This document shows, one piece after another, positions 17,968-25,771 of a DNA stretch of 64,000 nucleotides (its first letter is position 1; each line of letters starts with the position of its first letter). Source of the stretch: Streptomyces sp. NRRL B-1347 (GTDB lineage Bacteria; Actinomycetota; Actinomycetes; Streptomycetales; Streptomycetaceae); NCBI RefSeq assembly GCF_000720325.1, contig NZ_JOJM01000058.1:39845-103844 (forward strand), given 5' to 3'. The notes beneath the pieces were generated by a model. The model did no database searches and was not told where the DNA came from. It worked only from the letters and a program-made list of their open reading frames with translations. The position numbers and the translations under genes were made by a program.

Positions 17968-19550
17968 ACGGGATCACCGACCCGGTCGGCGGCCTCGGCC
18001 GTGCGGATGAGCCCGGCCAGCTCCAGGCGCTTGATCTTGGTGGTGGCGGTCTGCGGCAGGTCCGCCTGGCGCCACTGCACCGGCGCGGCCATCTCCGGCA
18101 GGTCGGCGGTCGCGGCGCGCCACGCGGCGAGGTCGAGGGGCCGGTCGTCCTTGGTGCACACCACCGGCAGGGGCGCGCCGTCCTCCGTCGGGATGATCAC
18201 CACCTCGGCGAGGTCCGCGATCCGGGAGAACAGCCGGTCCTCCACCGACAGGGTGCTGCCGAAGCCGGGGATCTCGTCCACCTCGCGGTCCATCAGGTGC
18301 AGACAGCCCCAGCGGGTGCGGTAGCCCAGGTCACCCATGCGCCACCAGCGTTCGTCGGCCTGGCGGCTGAACCGCTCGTCCTCGCCGAGGTAGGTGCGGA
18401 TGCGGCCGTCGCTGCTGATCTCGATGTAGCCGGGCGACGCCGGCGTCGGGCGCTTCCCGTCGCGGCTGACCACCCGTACGCCGGTCATGCCCGGGAAGGC
18501 GATGCCCACGCAGCGCCCGTCGGCGTCCGGCGAGCGGTGCTTGCCGTACGCGCGGGCGACGCTCGGGCCGACCTCGCTCTGGCCGTAGATCTGGCCGAAG
18601 CGCGGGGAGCGGCGCCGCGACGCCCCGATGAGGGTGCGCACGGTCCGCGGGTGCAGGGCGTCGAAGGTGCTGCTGAAGAGCTTGACGTTGGACAGCGGGC
18701 CGAGGTCGTCGGCGGCGAGCTCCTCCCACCGCAGATACGTGTTCGGGTGGGCCTCCAGGACGGCGGGGCGCAGCCGGGCGAACAGCTCCGCGACGCGCGC
18801 CGGTTCGGAGTCCGCGAGGATCGCCACGGGGAAGCCCCGCAGCAGGGAGATGGCCAGGGCGGTGAAGAGCCGCGAGTGCACGAACGACACGTGGATGGCC
18901 ACCGGTTCGCGGCGCCGCATCAGGGCCGTCGCGAGGGCCTGCGGCCGGTAGCGCGCCTGGAGGCTGAAGGCGGTGTGGACGGCCAGTTTGGGCAGTCCCG
19001 TGGTGCCGGAGGTGTGCGTGACCAGGGTGCGGTGGTCGGGCGGCAGCTCCAGGGCGGGGATGCGCGGGGCGCCCGCGAGCTCGGCAAGGGAGGTGGCGCG
19101 GGCGTGGGTGCCGGAGGCGAGCAGCACGCGGTGGCTGAGCGCGAAGACGGCGTCGGGCAGGGACGTGGACAGCTTCGCGGCGTCGGTGAGCAGGTAGGGG
19201 CGTTCGACCCGGCGGAGCAGCGCGACGACGGTCTCGCCGTCCAGGTGCGGTGACAGGAGCACCGGGACGGCGCCGATCCGGGCGGCCGCGACGGCGAGCA
19301 GCGTGATGTCGAAGGCGTTGCTCTTGTGAACCACGAGGTGGTCACCGGGGCGCAGCCCCGCGCGCCACAGCCGGGAGCCCAGGTCGCTCACGAGGTCGGC
19401 GACGTCCGTCATGGTCAGGCTGCGCCCCCGCTCCGGCGCGATGTCCAGGTCGTGGTCGAGGAGCAGGACGTTCGTCGGGTACTTGGCGGCGGCCCGGTCG
19501 AAGAGGGTGCCCAGCCTGATGCCGCGGTTTCCTATGCGCTGGAGAAGCAT
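17964..19550 (-). CDS. AMP-forming ligase (ANL superfamily); candidate diazotase or aryl-acid ligase
   Basis: 528 aa. ATP-binding loop THTSGTTGLPKLAVH (about 185), YGQSEVG (A5), MGDLGYRTRWG with DREVDEI (A7-A8), and a C-terminal TTKIKRLEL with the A10 lysine, so it should be adenylation-competent. No carrier domain is attached and no NRPS is near. Two roles fit. It may be an ATP-dependent diazotase like CreM, using nitrous acid from the CreE/CreD pair. Alternatively it may activate an aryl acid for the KAS III or acetyltransferase-fold partner, as BomJ does in A33853. It is coupled to the flavin hydroxylase downstream. Confidence 0.85.
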   Translation of the reverse strand: MLLQRIGNRGIRLGTLFDRAAAKYPTNVLLLDHDLDIAPERGRSLTMTDVADLVSDLGSRLWRAGLRPGDHLVVHKSNAFDITLLAVAAARIGAVPVLLSPHLDGETVVALLRRVERPYLLTDAAKLSTSLPDAVFALSHRVLLASGTHARATSLAELAGAPRIPALELPPDHRTLVTHTSGTTGLPKLAVHTAFSLQARYRPQALATALMRRREPVAIHVSFVHSRLFTALAISLLRGFPVAILADSEPARVAELFARLRPAVLEAHPNTYLRWEELAADDLGPLSNVKLFSSTFDALHPRTVRTLIGASRRRSPRFGQIYGQSEVGPSVARAYGKHRSPDADGRCVGIAFPGMTGVRVVSRDGKRPTPASPGYIEISSDGRIRTYLGEDERFSRQADERWWRMGDLGYRTRWGCLHLMDREVDEIPGFGSTLSVEDRLFSRIADLAEVVIIPTEDGAPLPVVCTKDDRPLDLAAWRAATADLPEMAAPVQWRQADLPQTATTKIKRLELAGLIRTAEAADRVGDPV

Positions 19551-19586
19551 GCGTCAGCCTCTGTTCGTCGTTCAGCGGTCTTTCCG

Positions 19587-19646
19587 GACGGGGTTCACTC
19601 GGATGCGACGGGGTTCAGTCGGATGCGACGGGGTTCACTCGGATTC
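19587..19646. repeat. 20-bp tandem repeat x3 at the 3' end of the SRPBCC gene
   Basis: Three adjacent copies of GACGGGGTTCACTCGGATGC differing at only one or two positions. The third copy contains the stop codon and last codons of the SRPBCC gene, so the other two look like duplications of that gene end. Confidence 0.9.
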
Positions 19647-20207
19647 GATGACCTTCTTCAAACGGCCGAGGGTCGCGGCCATGTCCGTGCGGACCTTGGC
19701 TCCCCACTCGGTGAAGAACCTCTTCTTCTCGTCGTCGTCCATCCCGGCCGTGATGCCCTGGATGCCCTCGGTGGGGGCGCCCATCCGGAAGTGGTGGGTC
19801 AGCGTCGTGCCGCCGCCGTCGGCGGGGCTCAGGAGGAAGCTCCACACGCTGTCCTGGACCCGGCCGTCCTGGGTCCGCATGGCCCAGGAGAAGCGCCGCG
19901 CGGGCTCGGCGGCCACGACCTGGGCCGTGGTGGTCCAGGTGCCGCGGACGACCGGGGCCCACGCGACGACGTCGGCGCGTCGGTGGTTGTGGCCGCGGAA
20001 GACCGAGCCGACGGTGCCGGGCTCGCCGTGGATCCATTCGCCGCCGGTGCACTCCTCGCTCCATTGGCGGCTGCGCGGCAGATCGCTCACCACGGCGAAG
20101 ACGTCCTCGGGTGCGCGGGTGACACGGCATTCGACGCCTATCTCGAAGAGGGGCGCGCTTTCACTGGCAGGGGAATCGCTGCGGGAAATTCCGTCGGCTG
20201 CGTTCAT
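19635..20207 (-). CDS. SRPBCC (START/Bet v1-like) ligand-binding protein
   Basis: 190 aa from ATG 20207 (MNAADGISRS). Begins the fold with VECRVTRAPEDVFAVVSDLP, followed by RQWSEECTGGEW, and ends in a long C-terminal helix (FFTEWGAKVRTDMAATLGRL), the layout of polyketide cyclase/dehydrase-like lipid or aromatic binding proteins. These bind hydrophobic or aromatic ligands and sometimes catalyse ring closure or hydrolysis. It sits between KAS III and the AMP-forming ligase on one transcript (gaps of 57 and 84 nt), so a part in handling their aromatic intermediate is plausible but unproven. Confidence 0.75.
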   Translation of the reverse strand: MNAADGISRSDSPASESAPLFEIGVECRVTRAPEDVFAVVSDLPRSRQWSEECTGGEWIHGEPGTVGSVFRGHNHRRADVVAWAPVVRGTWTTTAQVVAAEPARRFSWAMRTQDGRVQDSVWSFLLSPADGGGTTLTHHFRMGAPTEGIQGITAGMDDDEKKRFFTEWGAKVRTDMAATLGRLKKVIESE

Positions 20208-20264
20208 GGGAAAAATGATGGCGACGCTCTCGCGGCCGGGGCAACGCATCGGCATGAGGGTTCG

Positions 20265-21284
20265 TCAGGTCCCTTCGGGCGGCTGCCATTCGACCAGGGC
20301 CAGGCCCGCCGCCATCCCGCCGCCGAATCCGGCGAGCAGCACCAGGTCGCCCGGGGCGAGCCGGTGCGCCGCCCGGTCCAGGGTGATCGGCACGGACGCC
20401 GCCCCGGTGTTGCCGTACAACCGCACGGTGGTGTGGGTGTGTTCGGGCGCGAATCCCAGGTCGTCGGCGAGCGCTTCGATCATGCGGCCGTTGGCCTGGT
20501 GCGGGACGAAGTGCGCCCGCCGCCCGTCGCGCGGCAGATGGGCGTCGAGGAACGTCCGGATCAGCGGGCCGACCCGGTCCGTCACGAAGCGGCGCACGGC
20601 GGCCCCGTCCATCGTGAAGTAGTGCAGGCCCTGCTCCACGGAGGCCGCCGACGCGGGGATCACGGAGCCGCCCGCGGGGACCCGGATCAGCTCCCGTTCC
20701 TCCGGGAAGGTGGCGAGGCGGGTGGCGAGCACGCCGCGGCCCGCGGTCGGCCCGATGACCACCGCGCCCGCGCCGTCGCCGAAGAGCACCACGGTGCGGC
20801 GGTCGGTGGGGTCGAGGGTGCGGGAGTAGATGTCGGCGCCGATGACGACGGCGTGCCGCCCGGTGCCGCGGATCATGCGTTCCGCCGTGGTCAGGGCGAA
20901 GACGAAGCCGCTGCACACGGCGTTGATGTCGAAGGCGGGCGTGCCGGACGGCACGCCGATCTCGGTGGCGACCGCCGTGGCGGTGGGGGGCTGCGGCGAG
21001 TCCGGTGTGGACGTCGCCACGACGACGAGCCCGACGTCGTCGGCGCGCACCCCCGCGGCGGTCAGCGCCCTGCGCGCGGCCGTCGCCGCGAGGCCCGACG
21101 TGGCCTCGTCCGGCTTCGCCCAGCGGCGCTCGCGGATCGCGGTCTTCCGGGTGATCCACTCGTCCGTCACCCCGGCCCGCGCTCCCACTTCGTCGTTGGT
21201 GACGACGTTGCCGGGGAGGCAGGAGCCGGTGCCGAGTATTCCGATCGCGTCCGTGTCGGGGACCGCTGCTGCGCGACTGGCCAT
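20265..21284 (-). CDS. 3-oxoacyl-ACP synthase III (FabH-like)
   Basis: 339 aa thiolase-fold enzyme with the full triad: Cys in DINAVCSGFVFAL (about 122), His in FVPHQANGRMIEAL (about 260) and Asn in RLYGNTGAASVPITL (about 290). Primary FabH normally sits with the fatty-acid genes; here there is no ACP, KAS II or PKS. Pathway KAS III enzymes often act as acyltransferases forming C-C, C-O or C-N bonds on starter or aromatic units. In A33853 the KAS III-like BomK joins two 3-hydroxyanthranilate units. It starts the minus-strand run KAS III, SRPBCC, AMP ligase, hydroxylase. Confidence 0.9.
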   Translation of the reverse strand: MASRAAAVPDTDAIGILGTGSCLPGNVVTNDEVGARAGVTDEWITRKTAIRERRWAKPDEATSGLAATAARRALTAAGVRADDVGLVVVATSTPDSPQPPTATAVATEIGVPSGTPAFDINAVCSGFVFALTTAERMIRGTGRHAVVIGADIYSRTLDPTDRRTVVLFGDGAGAVVIGPTAGRGVLATRLATFPEERELIRVPAGGSVIPASAASVEQGLHYFTMDGAAVRRFVTDRVGPLIRTFLDAHLPRDGRRAHFVPHQANGRMIEALADDLGFAPEHTHTTVRLYGNTGAASVPITLDRAAHRLAPGDLVLLAGFGGGMAAGLALVEWQPPEGT

Positions 21285-21408
21285 GGTGACTCATTTCGTG
21301 TCGTGGCCGAGCGGGCGGCTCGGGGCGGGGCCCGCGCGGCGTCCAGTACGACAGTTCCGCGTCGGAACATAACCGGGGGCGCGGCCGGGCCCCCAGAGAA
21401 TGCCGCGA

Positions 21409-21478
21409 TAAGTGTCAGATGCGGCGCCGCCGCACGCTCCGCGGCAATGCCCCGCGGTCCGGGAGAAGTTGACAGACT
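21409..21478. promoter_or_regulatory. Two copies of cluster motif in the KAS III/amidohydrolase divergent promoter
   Basis: TTGACAGACT on the plus strand (21469-21478) points to the amidohydrolase, and CTGACACTTA on the minus strand (21418 to 21409) points to KAS III. A possible -10 (TACGTA, 21512-21517) lies about 40 nt beyond the plus-strand motif. Between that and the gene a 13-bp direct repeat, CCGAAGTTCCGTG, occurs twice (21528-21553). Confidence 0.5.
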
Positions 21479-21574
21479 TTCCCGTCAGTACGTCGACGCT
21501 CCCCCGGGGAATACGTAGCGTGGGATACCGAAGTTCCGTGCCGAAGTTCCGTGCCGCCCGGACGAGGGGTATTC

Positions 21575-22600
21575 ATGGCGACAAGCAAGGGGCCGAGCAA
21601 TTCCACGCCCCATTCCGAGGCGACAGGCCCGCCCTGGTCCCGCGCCATCGACGTGCATCACCACATCATCCCGGATTTCTACGCGGCCGAACTCCGTGAA
21701 CTCGGGTTCGCGTCCACGCTGCCCGGTGTCGACAAGCCCGCGTGGCAGGTCGGGGCCAGCCTCGCGATGATGGACCGGCAGGGCATCCGGGCCGCGGTGG
21801 TGAACGTCTGGCCGGGCGTGCCGCCCGTCGACGCCGCCACGGGGGCCAAGTTCGCCCGCCGGGTGAACGAGTACCTGGCGGGTCTCGTCGCGGACCACCC
21901 GGGCAGGCTCGGCGCGTTCGCCGTGCTCCCGCTGCCGCACGTGGACGCGGCCCTGGAGGAACTGGCGTACGCCGTCGACGTCCTGGGCCTCGACGGCGTG
22001 GGTCTGGTGACCAACTACGGCGGCGTGTACGTGGGGGATCCCGCGCTCGACGCCTTCCACGCCGAGGCCGCGCGCCGGGGCACCCCGCTGTTCGTGCACC
22101 CCACGGCGCCGCCGGTGGACCAGCCCACGTTCGGCCTGCCGGTGTCGCTCTGCGAGTTCCCGTTCGAGACCGTCCGGCTGACCTCCCAGCTGCTGTACAA
22201 CCGCACGCTGGACCGGCATCCGGGCCTGCGCGTGATCCTGTCGCACGGCGGGGGCGGCGTCGCGTACTACGCGGGCCGGCTCGCCTGCGGGCCGCTGATC
22301 CGCGCCGACCTGGCCGAGCGGCTGCCCGCCGATCCGCTCGCCTATCTGGGGCGCCTGTACAGCGACACCGCCATGATCGGGGAGCCGCACGCCTTCGCGT
22401 CGGTGCGCTCGTTCACCGGGGCGGAGCGGCTCCTTGTCGGCTCGGACTTCCCGTTCATGCCGGAGTCGTACAGCACGGCGGGCGGTCACTTCGTCGTCGA
22501 CCACGGCGGATTCTCGGCGGGTGACATGGACCGCGTCGAATTCCAGAATGCCCTGGACCTCTTTCCACGATTCGCCGACGACCAGCAGGAGGGCCGTTAG
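21575..22600 (+). CDS. Amidohydrolase/decarboxylase of the ACMSD family (Amidohydro_2)
   Basis: 341 aa from ATG 21575 behind GAGGGG. Metal-site features: HxH in IDVHHHIIPDF (about 28), His in PLFVHPTAPP, His in VILSHGGGGVAYYAGR and Asp in LLVGSDFPFMPES. The closest family I recognise contains 2-amino-3-carboxymuconate semialdehyde decarboxylase and gamma-resorcylate-type decarboxylases, which act on aromatic or ring-opened carboxylates. In a 3-hydroxyanthranilate cluster it might decarboxylate an intermediate. An alternative is ring closure, as proposed for amidohydrolases of benzoxazole clusters. Followed directly by the acetyltransferase-fold gene. Confidence 0.87.
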   Translation: MATSKGPSNSTPHSEATGPPWSRAIDVHHHIIPDFYAAELRELGFASTLPGVDKPAWQVGASLAMMDRQGIRAAVVNVWPGVPPVDAATGAKFARRVNEYLAGLVADHPGRLGAFAVLPLPHVDAALEELAYAVDVLGLDGVGLVTNYGGVYVGDPALDAFHAEAARRGTPLFVHPTAPPVDQPTFGLPVSLCEFPFETVRLTSQLLYNRTLDRHPGLRVILSHGGGGVAYYAGRLACGPLIRADLAERLPADPLAYLGRLYSDTAMIGEPHAFASVRSFTGAERLLVGSDFPFMPESYSTAGGHFVVDHGGFSAGDMDRVEFQNALDLFPRFADDQQEGR

Positions 22601-22601
22601 C

Positions 22602-23402
22602 TTGCTCACCGAAGCCACGATTGCCGCGTATCTGGACCGCATTTCCGCGCCGCGGCCCGCGAAGCCCGACCTCGCGTCGCTGCGCGCGATACAGGCGGGC
22701 CATTTGTACTCCGTGCCCTTCGAGAACCTCGGCTATCACCTGGCCGAGGAGATCCACATGGACGAGCGGGTGGTCGACAAAATCGTCAACGAACGCCGGG
22801 GCGGCGGCTGTTATGAGGTCAATCCCGCGCTCTCCTTCCTGCTCGAAGGCCTCGGGTACGACGTCTCCCTGCTGCCGGGCCGGGTGTGGATCAAGGGCGA
22901 GCTGACCGCTCCCCTGCACCACCTGGCGCTCAAGGTCCGCATCGACGGGCACAGCTGGCTCGTCGACGTCGGCTTCGGGCGCAACAGCAGGTACCCGCTG
23001 TCCCTGGGCACGGAGGAGGCCCAGGACGACCCGAACGGCCGCTTCCAGGTGACGGCAGCCGACGACGGCGGGATCGACGTACGGGCGAACGACGCGCTCC
23101 AGTACCGGGTCTACGACGTGCCGTGCCGGCTCAGCGACTTCGGGCCCACGCTGTGGTGGTACCGCACCGCGCCGGACTCGCCGTTCCTGCAGAACCTGTT
23201 CTGCTCGCTGCCGACCGCCGACGGCCGGGTCACGCTGAAGGGGGACCGCCTGACCGTCTTCACCGGGGACGGGAAGGAGAGCCGCCGCCTCGCCGACGAG
23301 CAGGAGGTCCGCGAGGCGTACGAGAAGTGGTTCGGGATCAAGCTGGACCGGCTGCCGGCGAAGGCGTCCGACGGCCCCGCCGTGCCCATGTCGTTCGAGT
23401 AG
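22602..23402 (+). CDS. Arylamine N-acetyltransferase-fold amide synthase
   Basis: 266 aa from TTG 22602, one base after the amidohydrolase stop; GGAGGG within the end of that gene serves as ribosome binding site, so expression is coupled. The Cys-His-Asp triad is intact: RRGGGCYEVNPALSF (about 72), LHHLALKV (about 107) and SWLVDVGFGRN (about 122). Family members acetylate arylamines; RifF-type members form amides on aromatic amines such as AHBA. Here acylation of an aminohydroxybenzoate, for amide formation or protection, is a reasonable inference. Confidence 0.9.
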   Translation: MLTEATIAAYLDRISAPRPAKPDLASLRAIQAGHLYSVPFENLGYHLAEEIHMDERVVDKIVNERRGGGCYEVNPALSFLLEGLGYDVSLLPGRVWIKGELTAPLHHLALKVRIDGHSWLVDVGFGRNSRYPLSLGTEEAQDDPNGRFQVTAADDGGIDVRANDALQYRVYDVPCRLSDFGPTLWWYRTAPDSPFLQNLFCSLPTADGRVTLKGDRLTVFTGDGKESRRLADEQEVREAYEKWFGIKLDRLPAKASDGPAVPMSFE

Positions 23403-23490
23403 GGCGGCTGTCGTCCGCGTAGAGCGGCTGTCGTCCGCGTAAGGCAGCTGTCGTCCGCGTAGAGCGGCTGTCGTCCGCGTAAGGCAGCTG
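23391..23490. repeat. 20-bp tandem repeat x5 spanning the stop of the acetyltransferase-fold gene
   Basis: Five adjacent units of TCGTCCGCGTAGAGCGGCTG; units alternate AGAGCGGCTG and AAGGCAGCTG, giving a 40-bp higher-order period. The first, most diverged unit contains the TAG stop of the gene, and a shortened sixth unit follows. Confidence 0.92.
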
Positions 23491-23518
23491 TCACGCGTAG
23501 GGCACCGAGCAGGGCGCA

Positions 23519-23566
23519 CGAGCGCTCCGTCCCCGGAACACCCTGTTCCCGGGGGCGGAGCGCTCG
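23519..23566. terminator. Long bidirectional hairpin
   Basis: Inverted repeat of about 22 bp, CGAGCGCTCCGTCCCCGGAA against TTCCCGGGGGCGGAGCGCTCG (19 of these bases at least paired), between the convergent acetyltransferase-fold and SnoaL-like genes. Confidence 0.88.
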
Positions 23567-23608
23567 CGTGCGCGGGTGCCCTCCTTCGAGGACGTCATGC
23601 CTTCCGAC

Positions 23609-23654
23609 GACGTCACGCCGTGCCGGACGGGGACGTCACGCCGTGCCGGACGGG
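23609..23654. repeat. 23-bp tandem duplication at the 3' end of the SnoaL-like gene
   Basis: Two exact copies of a 23-bp unit starting GACGTCACGCCGTGCC. The right copy encodes the final residues and stop (NPSGTA-stop) of the SnoaL-like protein and the left copy repeats them downstream. A diverged GACGTCATGCC sequence precedes at 23591. Confidence 0.9.
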
Positions 23655-24031
23655 TTGGAGATGAGATACCGCCAGTGCCCGTCCGCGTCCCGGCGCGCGA
23701 CGTCCGTCGCCGTCCCCTCGACGTGCACGTGCGCGCCGTCGGGCCCGGTGCCGTCGTGGACGTAGTCGTTGATCAGCAGGGCGGTGTCCCCGACCACGTA
23801 GACCTGGCGCAGCTTGACGGTGATGGGGACGCGGTCGCGCACCACCGTCGGCAGGACGGCCCGCCGCTTCGCGCCCGCCGAGATCTCGCCGGGCCGCACC
23901 ACGTGCAGCGCCTCCGGCTCGAAGAGGTGCTGAAGGAGTTCGAGATTCCGCTCGTTGAAGGCGTCCGCGAAGACATAGGGAAGGTCGGCCGGATCGACGG
24001 GAAGGCTGCTGCCGTTTCGTATGTCTGACAT
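23636..24031 (-). CDS. SnoaL-like/NTF2-fold protein
   Basis: 131 aa from ATG 24031 (MSDIRNGSS). Shows the NTF2-like pattern: an N-terminal helix FADAFNERNLELLQHLFEPE, then strands ending in VGDTALLINDYVH and HVEGTATDVARRDADGHWRY. Small cone-shaped proteins of this type act as cyclases, isomerases or binding proteins in antibiotic pathways. It is not the PhzA/B pair, as the length and flanking genes differ. Role here unknown. Confidence 0.75.
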   Translation of the reverse strand: MSDIRNGSSLPVDPADLPYVFADAFNERNLELLQHLFEPEALHVVRPGEISAGAKRRAVLPTVVRDRVPITVKLRQVYVVGDTALLINDYVHDGTGPDGAHVHVEGTATDVARRDADGHWRYLISNPSGTA

Positions 24032-24080
24032 GCGTCGAGTACAGCACCGGGAAATGCCGCGGGTCAGCGCCCGGCGGCGA

Positions 24081-24135
24081 TGTCTGTCACCTCTGGACAC
24101 GGCGGGGAACGGCCTGCGGGCGGACCTGACAGATT
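24081..24135. promoter_or_regulatory. Two cluster motifs in the SnoaL/flavodoxin divergent promoter
   Basis: CTGACAGATT (24126-24135, plus) faces the flavodoxin-like gene and GTGACAGACA (24090 to 24081, minus) faces the SnoaL-like gene. The whole 24032-24240 stretch has no gene. Confidence 0.5.
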
Positions 24136-24240
24136 ACGCGAGCGGGCTTGGCCGCGCCTTTTCGGTGAGTTGCATGATGCAGGGGATATCCGCGCCGCAC
24201 CGACAGTCGACCGACGCCGACCCATCGGGAGTGATTTCCC

Positions 24241-24909
24241 TTGACGAACCTCACCATTGTTTTCCATTCCCGCAGCGGAAACGTCCACCAGCTCGTGGAG
24301 CGGGCCGCGCTCACGGCACGCGAGGCGGGCGCCGAGGTCCGCGTGCGCAAGGCGGCCGAACTCCCGGACCCCATGGTCCTCGACAAGCCCGCCTACGCCG
24401 CGCTCGCGGACGCCACCGCCGAGGTGCCGAACGCGGACCTGGACGACCTCGTCTGGGCCGACGCCATCATGATCGGCACCCCGGTCCACTACGGCCTGCC
24501 CGCCCCGCAGATCCTCAACTTCATCGACCACACGGGCCCCGTCGCCATCCCCGGCAAGCTGATGAACAAGGCCGTGTCCGCGTTCGCCTCCGGCTCGATG
24601 CCGCACGCGGGCCAGCAGGCGGCGATCCTGGCCCTGCACAACGCGTTCTGCCACTGGGGCGCGGTGATCGTGCCGAACGGCTCGGCCGCCGCCGTGCTGC
24701 ACCGGCCCGGCAACGGCGCCCCCTACGGCACCGGCACGATCTCCCGGCACGAGGCGAACAGCGTGTCCGACGACAACTTCGCCGCCATCGAGTACCAGAC
24801 CCTGCGCACCCTCCAGATCGCCGGGGCCATCGAGCGCGGCCTCAAGCCCGAGCCGAAGATCACCATGGTGAGCGACGAGCGCCTGCGCACCTTCGGCCTG
24901 GACATCTGA
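24241..24909 (+). CDS. WrbA-type NAD(P)H:quinone oxidoreductase (flavodoxin-like)
   Basis: 222 aa from TTG 24241. The FMN phosphate loop FHSRSGNVHQLVE (usually SxxGxT) lies at the N-terminus, followed by ADAIMIGTPVHYGLPAPQI and SAFASGSMPHAGQQAA with a late WG region (HNAFCHWGAVIVP), the pattern of the multimeric WrbA quinone reductases. Two-electron reduction of quinones avoids redox cycling. In a cluster expected to make aminophenol- or quinone-type intermediates it may be a tailoring or a protective enzyme (inference). Confidence 0.88.
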   Translation: MTNLTIVFHSRSGNVHQLVERAALTAREAGAEVRVRKAAELPDPMVLDKPAYAALADATAEVPNADLDDLVWADAIMIGTPVHYGLPAPQILNFIDHTGPVAIPGKLMNKAVSAFASGSMPHAGQQAAILALHNAFCHWGAVIVPNGSAAAVLHRPGNGAPYGTGTISRHEANSVSDDNFAAIEYQTLRTLQIAGAIERGLKPEPKITMVSDERLRTFGLDI

Positions 24910-24921
24910 CGGGAGCGCGGC

Positions 24922-25683
24922 ATGACCGTACGCGACACCCCGTGGCCCGAGGGCACTCCGTGCTGGGTGGAGGTCCAGGTCGACGACCCGGTGCGGACCA
25001 GCGCGTTCTACGGACGGCTCTTCGGCTGGACGTTCCTGGACCACGGCGAGGAGTACGACCACTATCTGACGGCGCGCCTCGACGGCCGGAACGTCGCCGA
25101 CATCGGGCCGCGGCCGCCGGGCGCGGAGCGCGGCGGCCCGTCGGCGTGGCTGGTGTGCCTCGCGGTGGACGGCGCCGACGCGGTGGCGGAGCGGATCGAG
25201 CGGGCCGGGGGCAAGCTGCTCGTGCCGCCGAACGACGTGGGCACGCACGGCCGGTTCGCGGTCGCCGAGGACCCGGCGGGCGCGGTGTTCGCGATCTGGC
25301 AGGCGGACGAGTACCCGGGTGCCCAGGTCGCGGGCGTCGCGGGCGCGGCGGTGCGCCACCACTGCCTGAGCCGTGACGTGGCGGCGGCCGCGGCCTTCTA
25401 CGCCGCGGTGTTCGGGCACCGCGTGACGCCGGGGCCCGGCGCCCGTGAGGTGACGCTCGGCCTCGGCGGGCAGGAGGTGGCCTCGGTCGCCGCGGGGGCC
25501 GAGGGCGTCGCCTCGCACTGGCGGGTGGCCTTCGGGGTCGTGGACGTCGACGAGGCCGTGGCCGCCGTCGCCGGGCTCGGGGGCTCGCTGCGCGAGGGGC
25601 CGTACGCCACCCCGCGCGGGCGGGGCGCGGTGCTCGCGGATGCCCAGGGCACCGTGTTCGAGGTGCTGGAGACCGGGCCCTAG
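24922..25683 (+). CDS. Two-domain VOC (glyoxalase/bleomycin-resistance-like) protein
   Basis: 253 aa made of two VOC modules: residues about 8-125 (TPCWVEVQVDDPVRTSAFYG, ending AVFAIWQADEYPG) and about 135-253 (RHHCLSRDVAAAAAFYAAVF, ending AQGTVFEVLETGP). This arrangement is common in Streptomyces clusters; members are metal-dependent tailoring enzymes or drug-binding resistance proteins. It follows the flavodoxin gene by 12 nt and is certainly in the same operon. Function not resolved; self-resistance by sequestration is one option. Confidence 0.85.
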   Translation: MTVRDTPWPEGTPCWVEVQVDDPVRTSAFYGRLFGWTFLDHGEEYDHYLTARLDGRNVADIGPRPPGAERGGPSAWLVCLAVDGADAVAERIERAGGKLLVPPNDVGTHGRFAVAEDPAGAVFAIWQADEYPGAQVAGVAGAAVRHHCLSRDVAAAAAFYAAVFGHRVTPGPGAREVTLGLGGQEVASVAAGAEGVASHWRVAFGVVDVDEAVAAVAGLGGSLREGPYATPRGRGAVLADAQGTVFEVLETGP

Positions 25684-25707
25684 GCGTTCGCCCTCCGGCT
25701 GACCGGG

Positions 25708-25767
25708 CTGATCGCGCCCGCGCGGCGGAGCCGCATAGGAGCACAGCCCCGCGCCCCTAAAGGGCGC
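25708..25767. repeat. Interspersed repeat, copy 2, with terminator hairpin
   Basis: CGCGCCCGCGCGGCGGAGCC core followed by AGCCCCGCGCCCCT and GGGCGC that can fold into a hairpin. It fills the gap between the convergent VOC and esterase genes and probably terminates both. Confidence 0.75.
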
Positions 25768-25771
25768 TCCT

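Noticed and set aside
23391..23490. CRISPR array
   Set aside because: Units of 20 bp are directly adjacent without unique spacers; this is a plain tandem repeat. No cas genes occur in the window.
23636..24031. SnoaL-like gene as PhzA/B
   Set aside because: Single gene of shorter, different sequence, not adjacent to phzC-E homologues in the usual order, and no PhzF partner.
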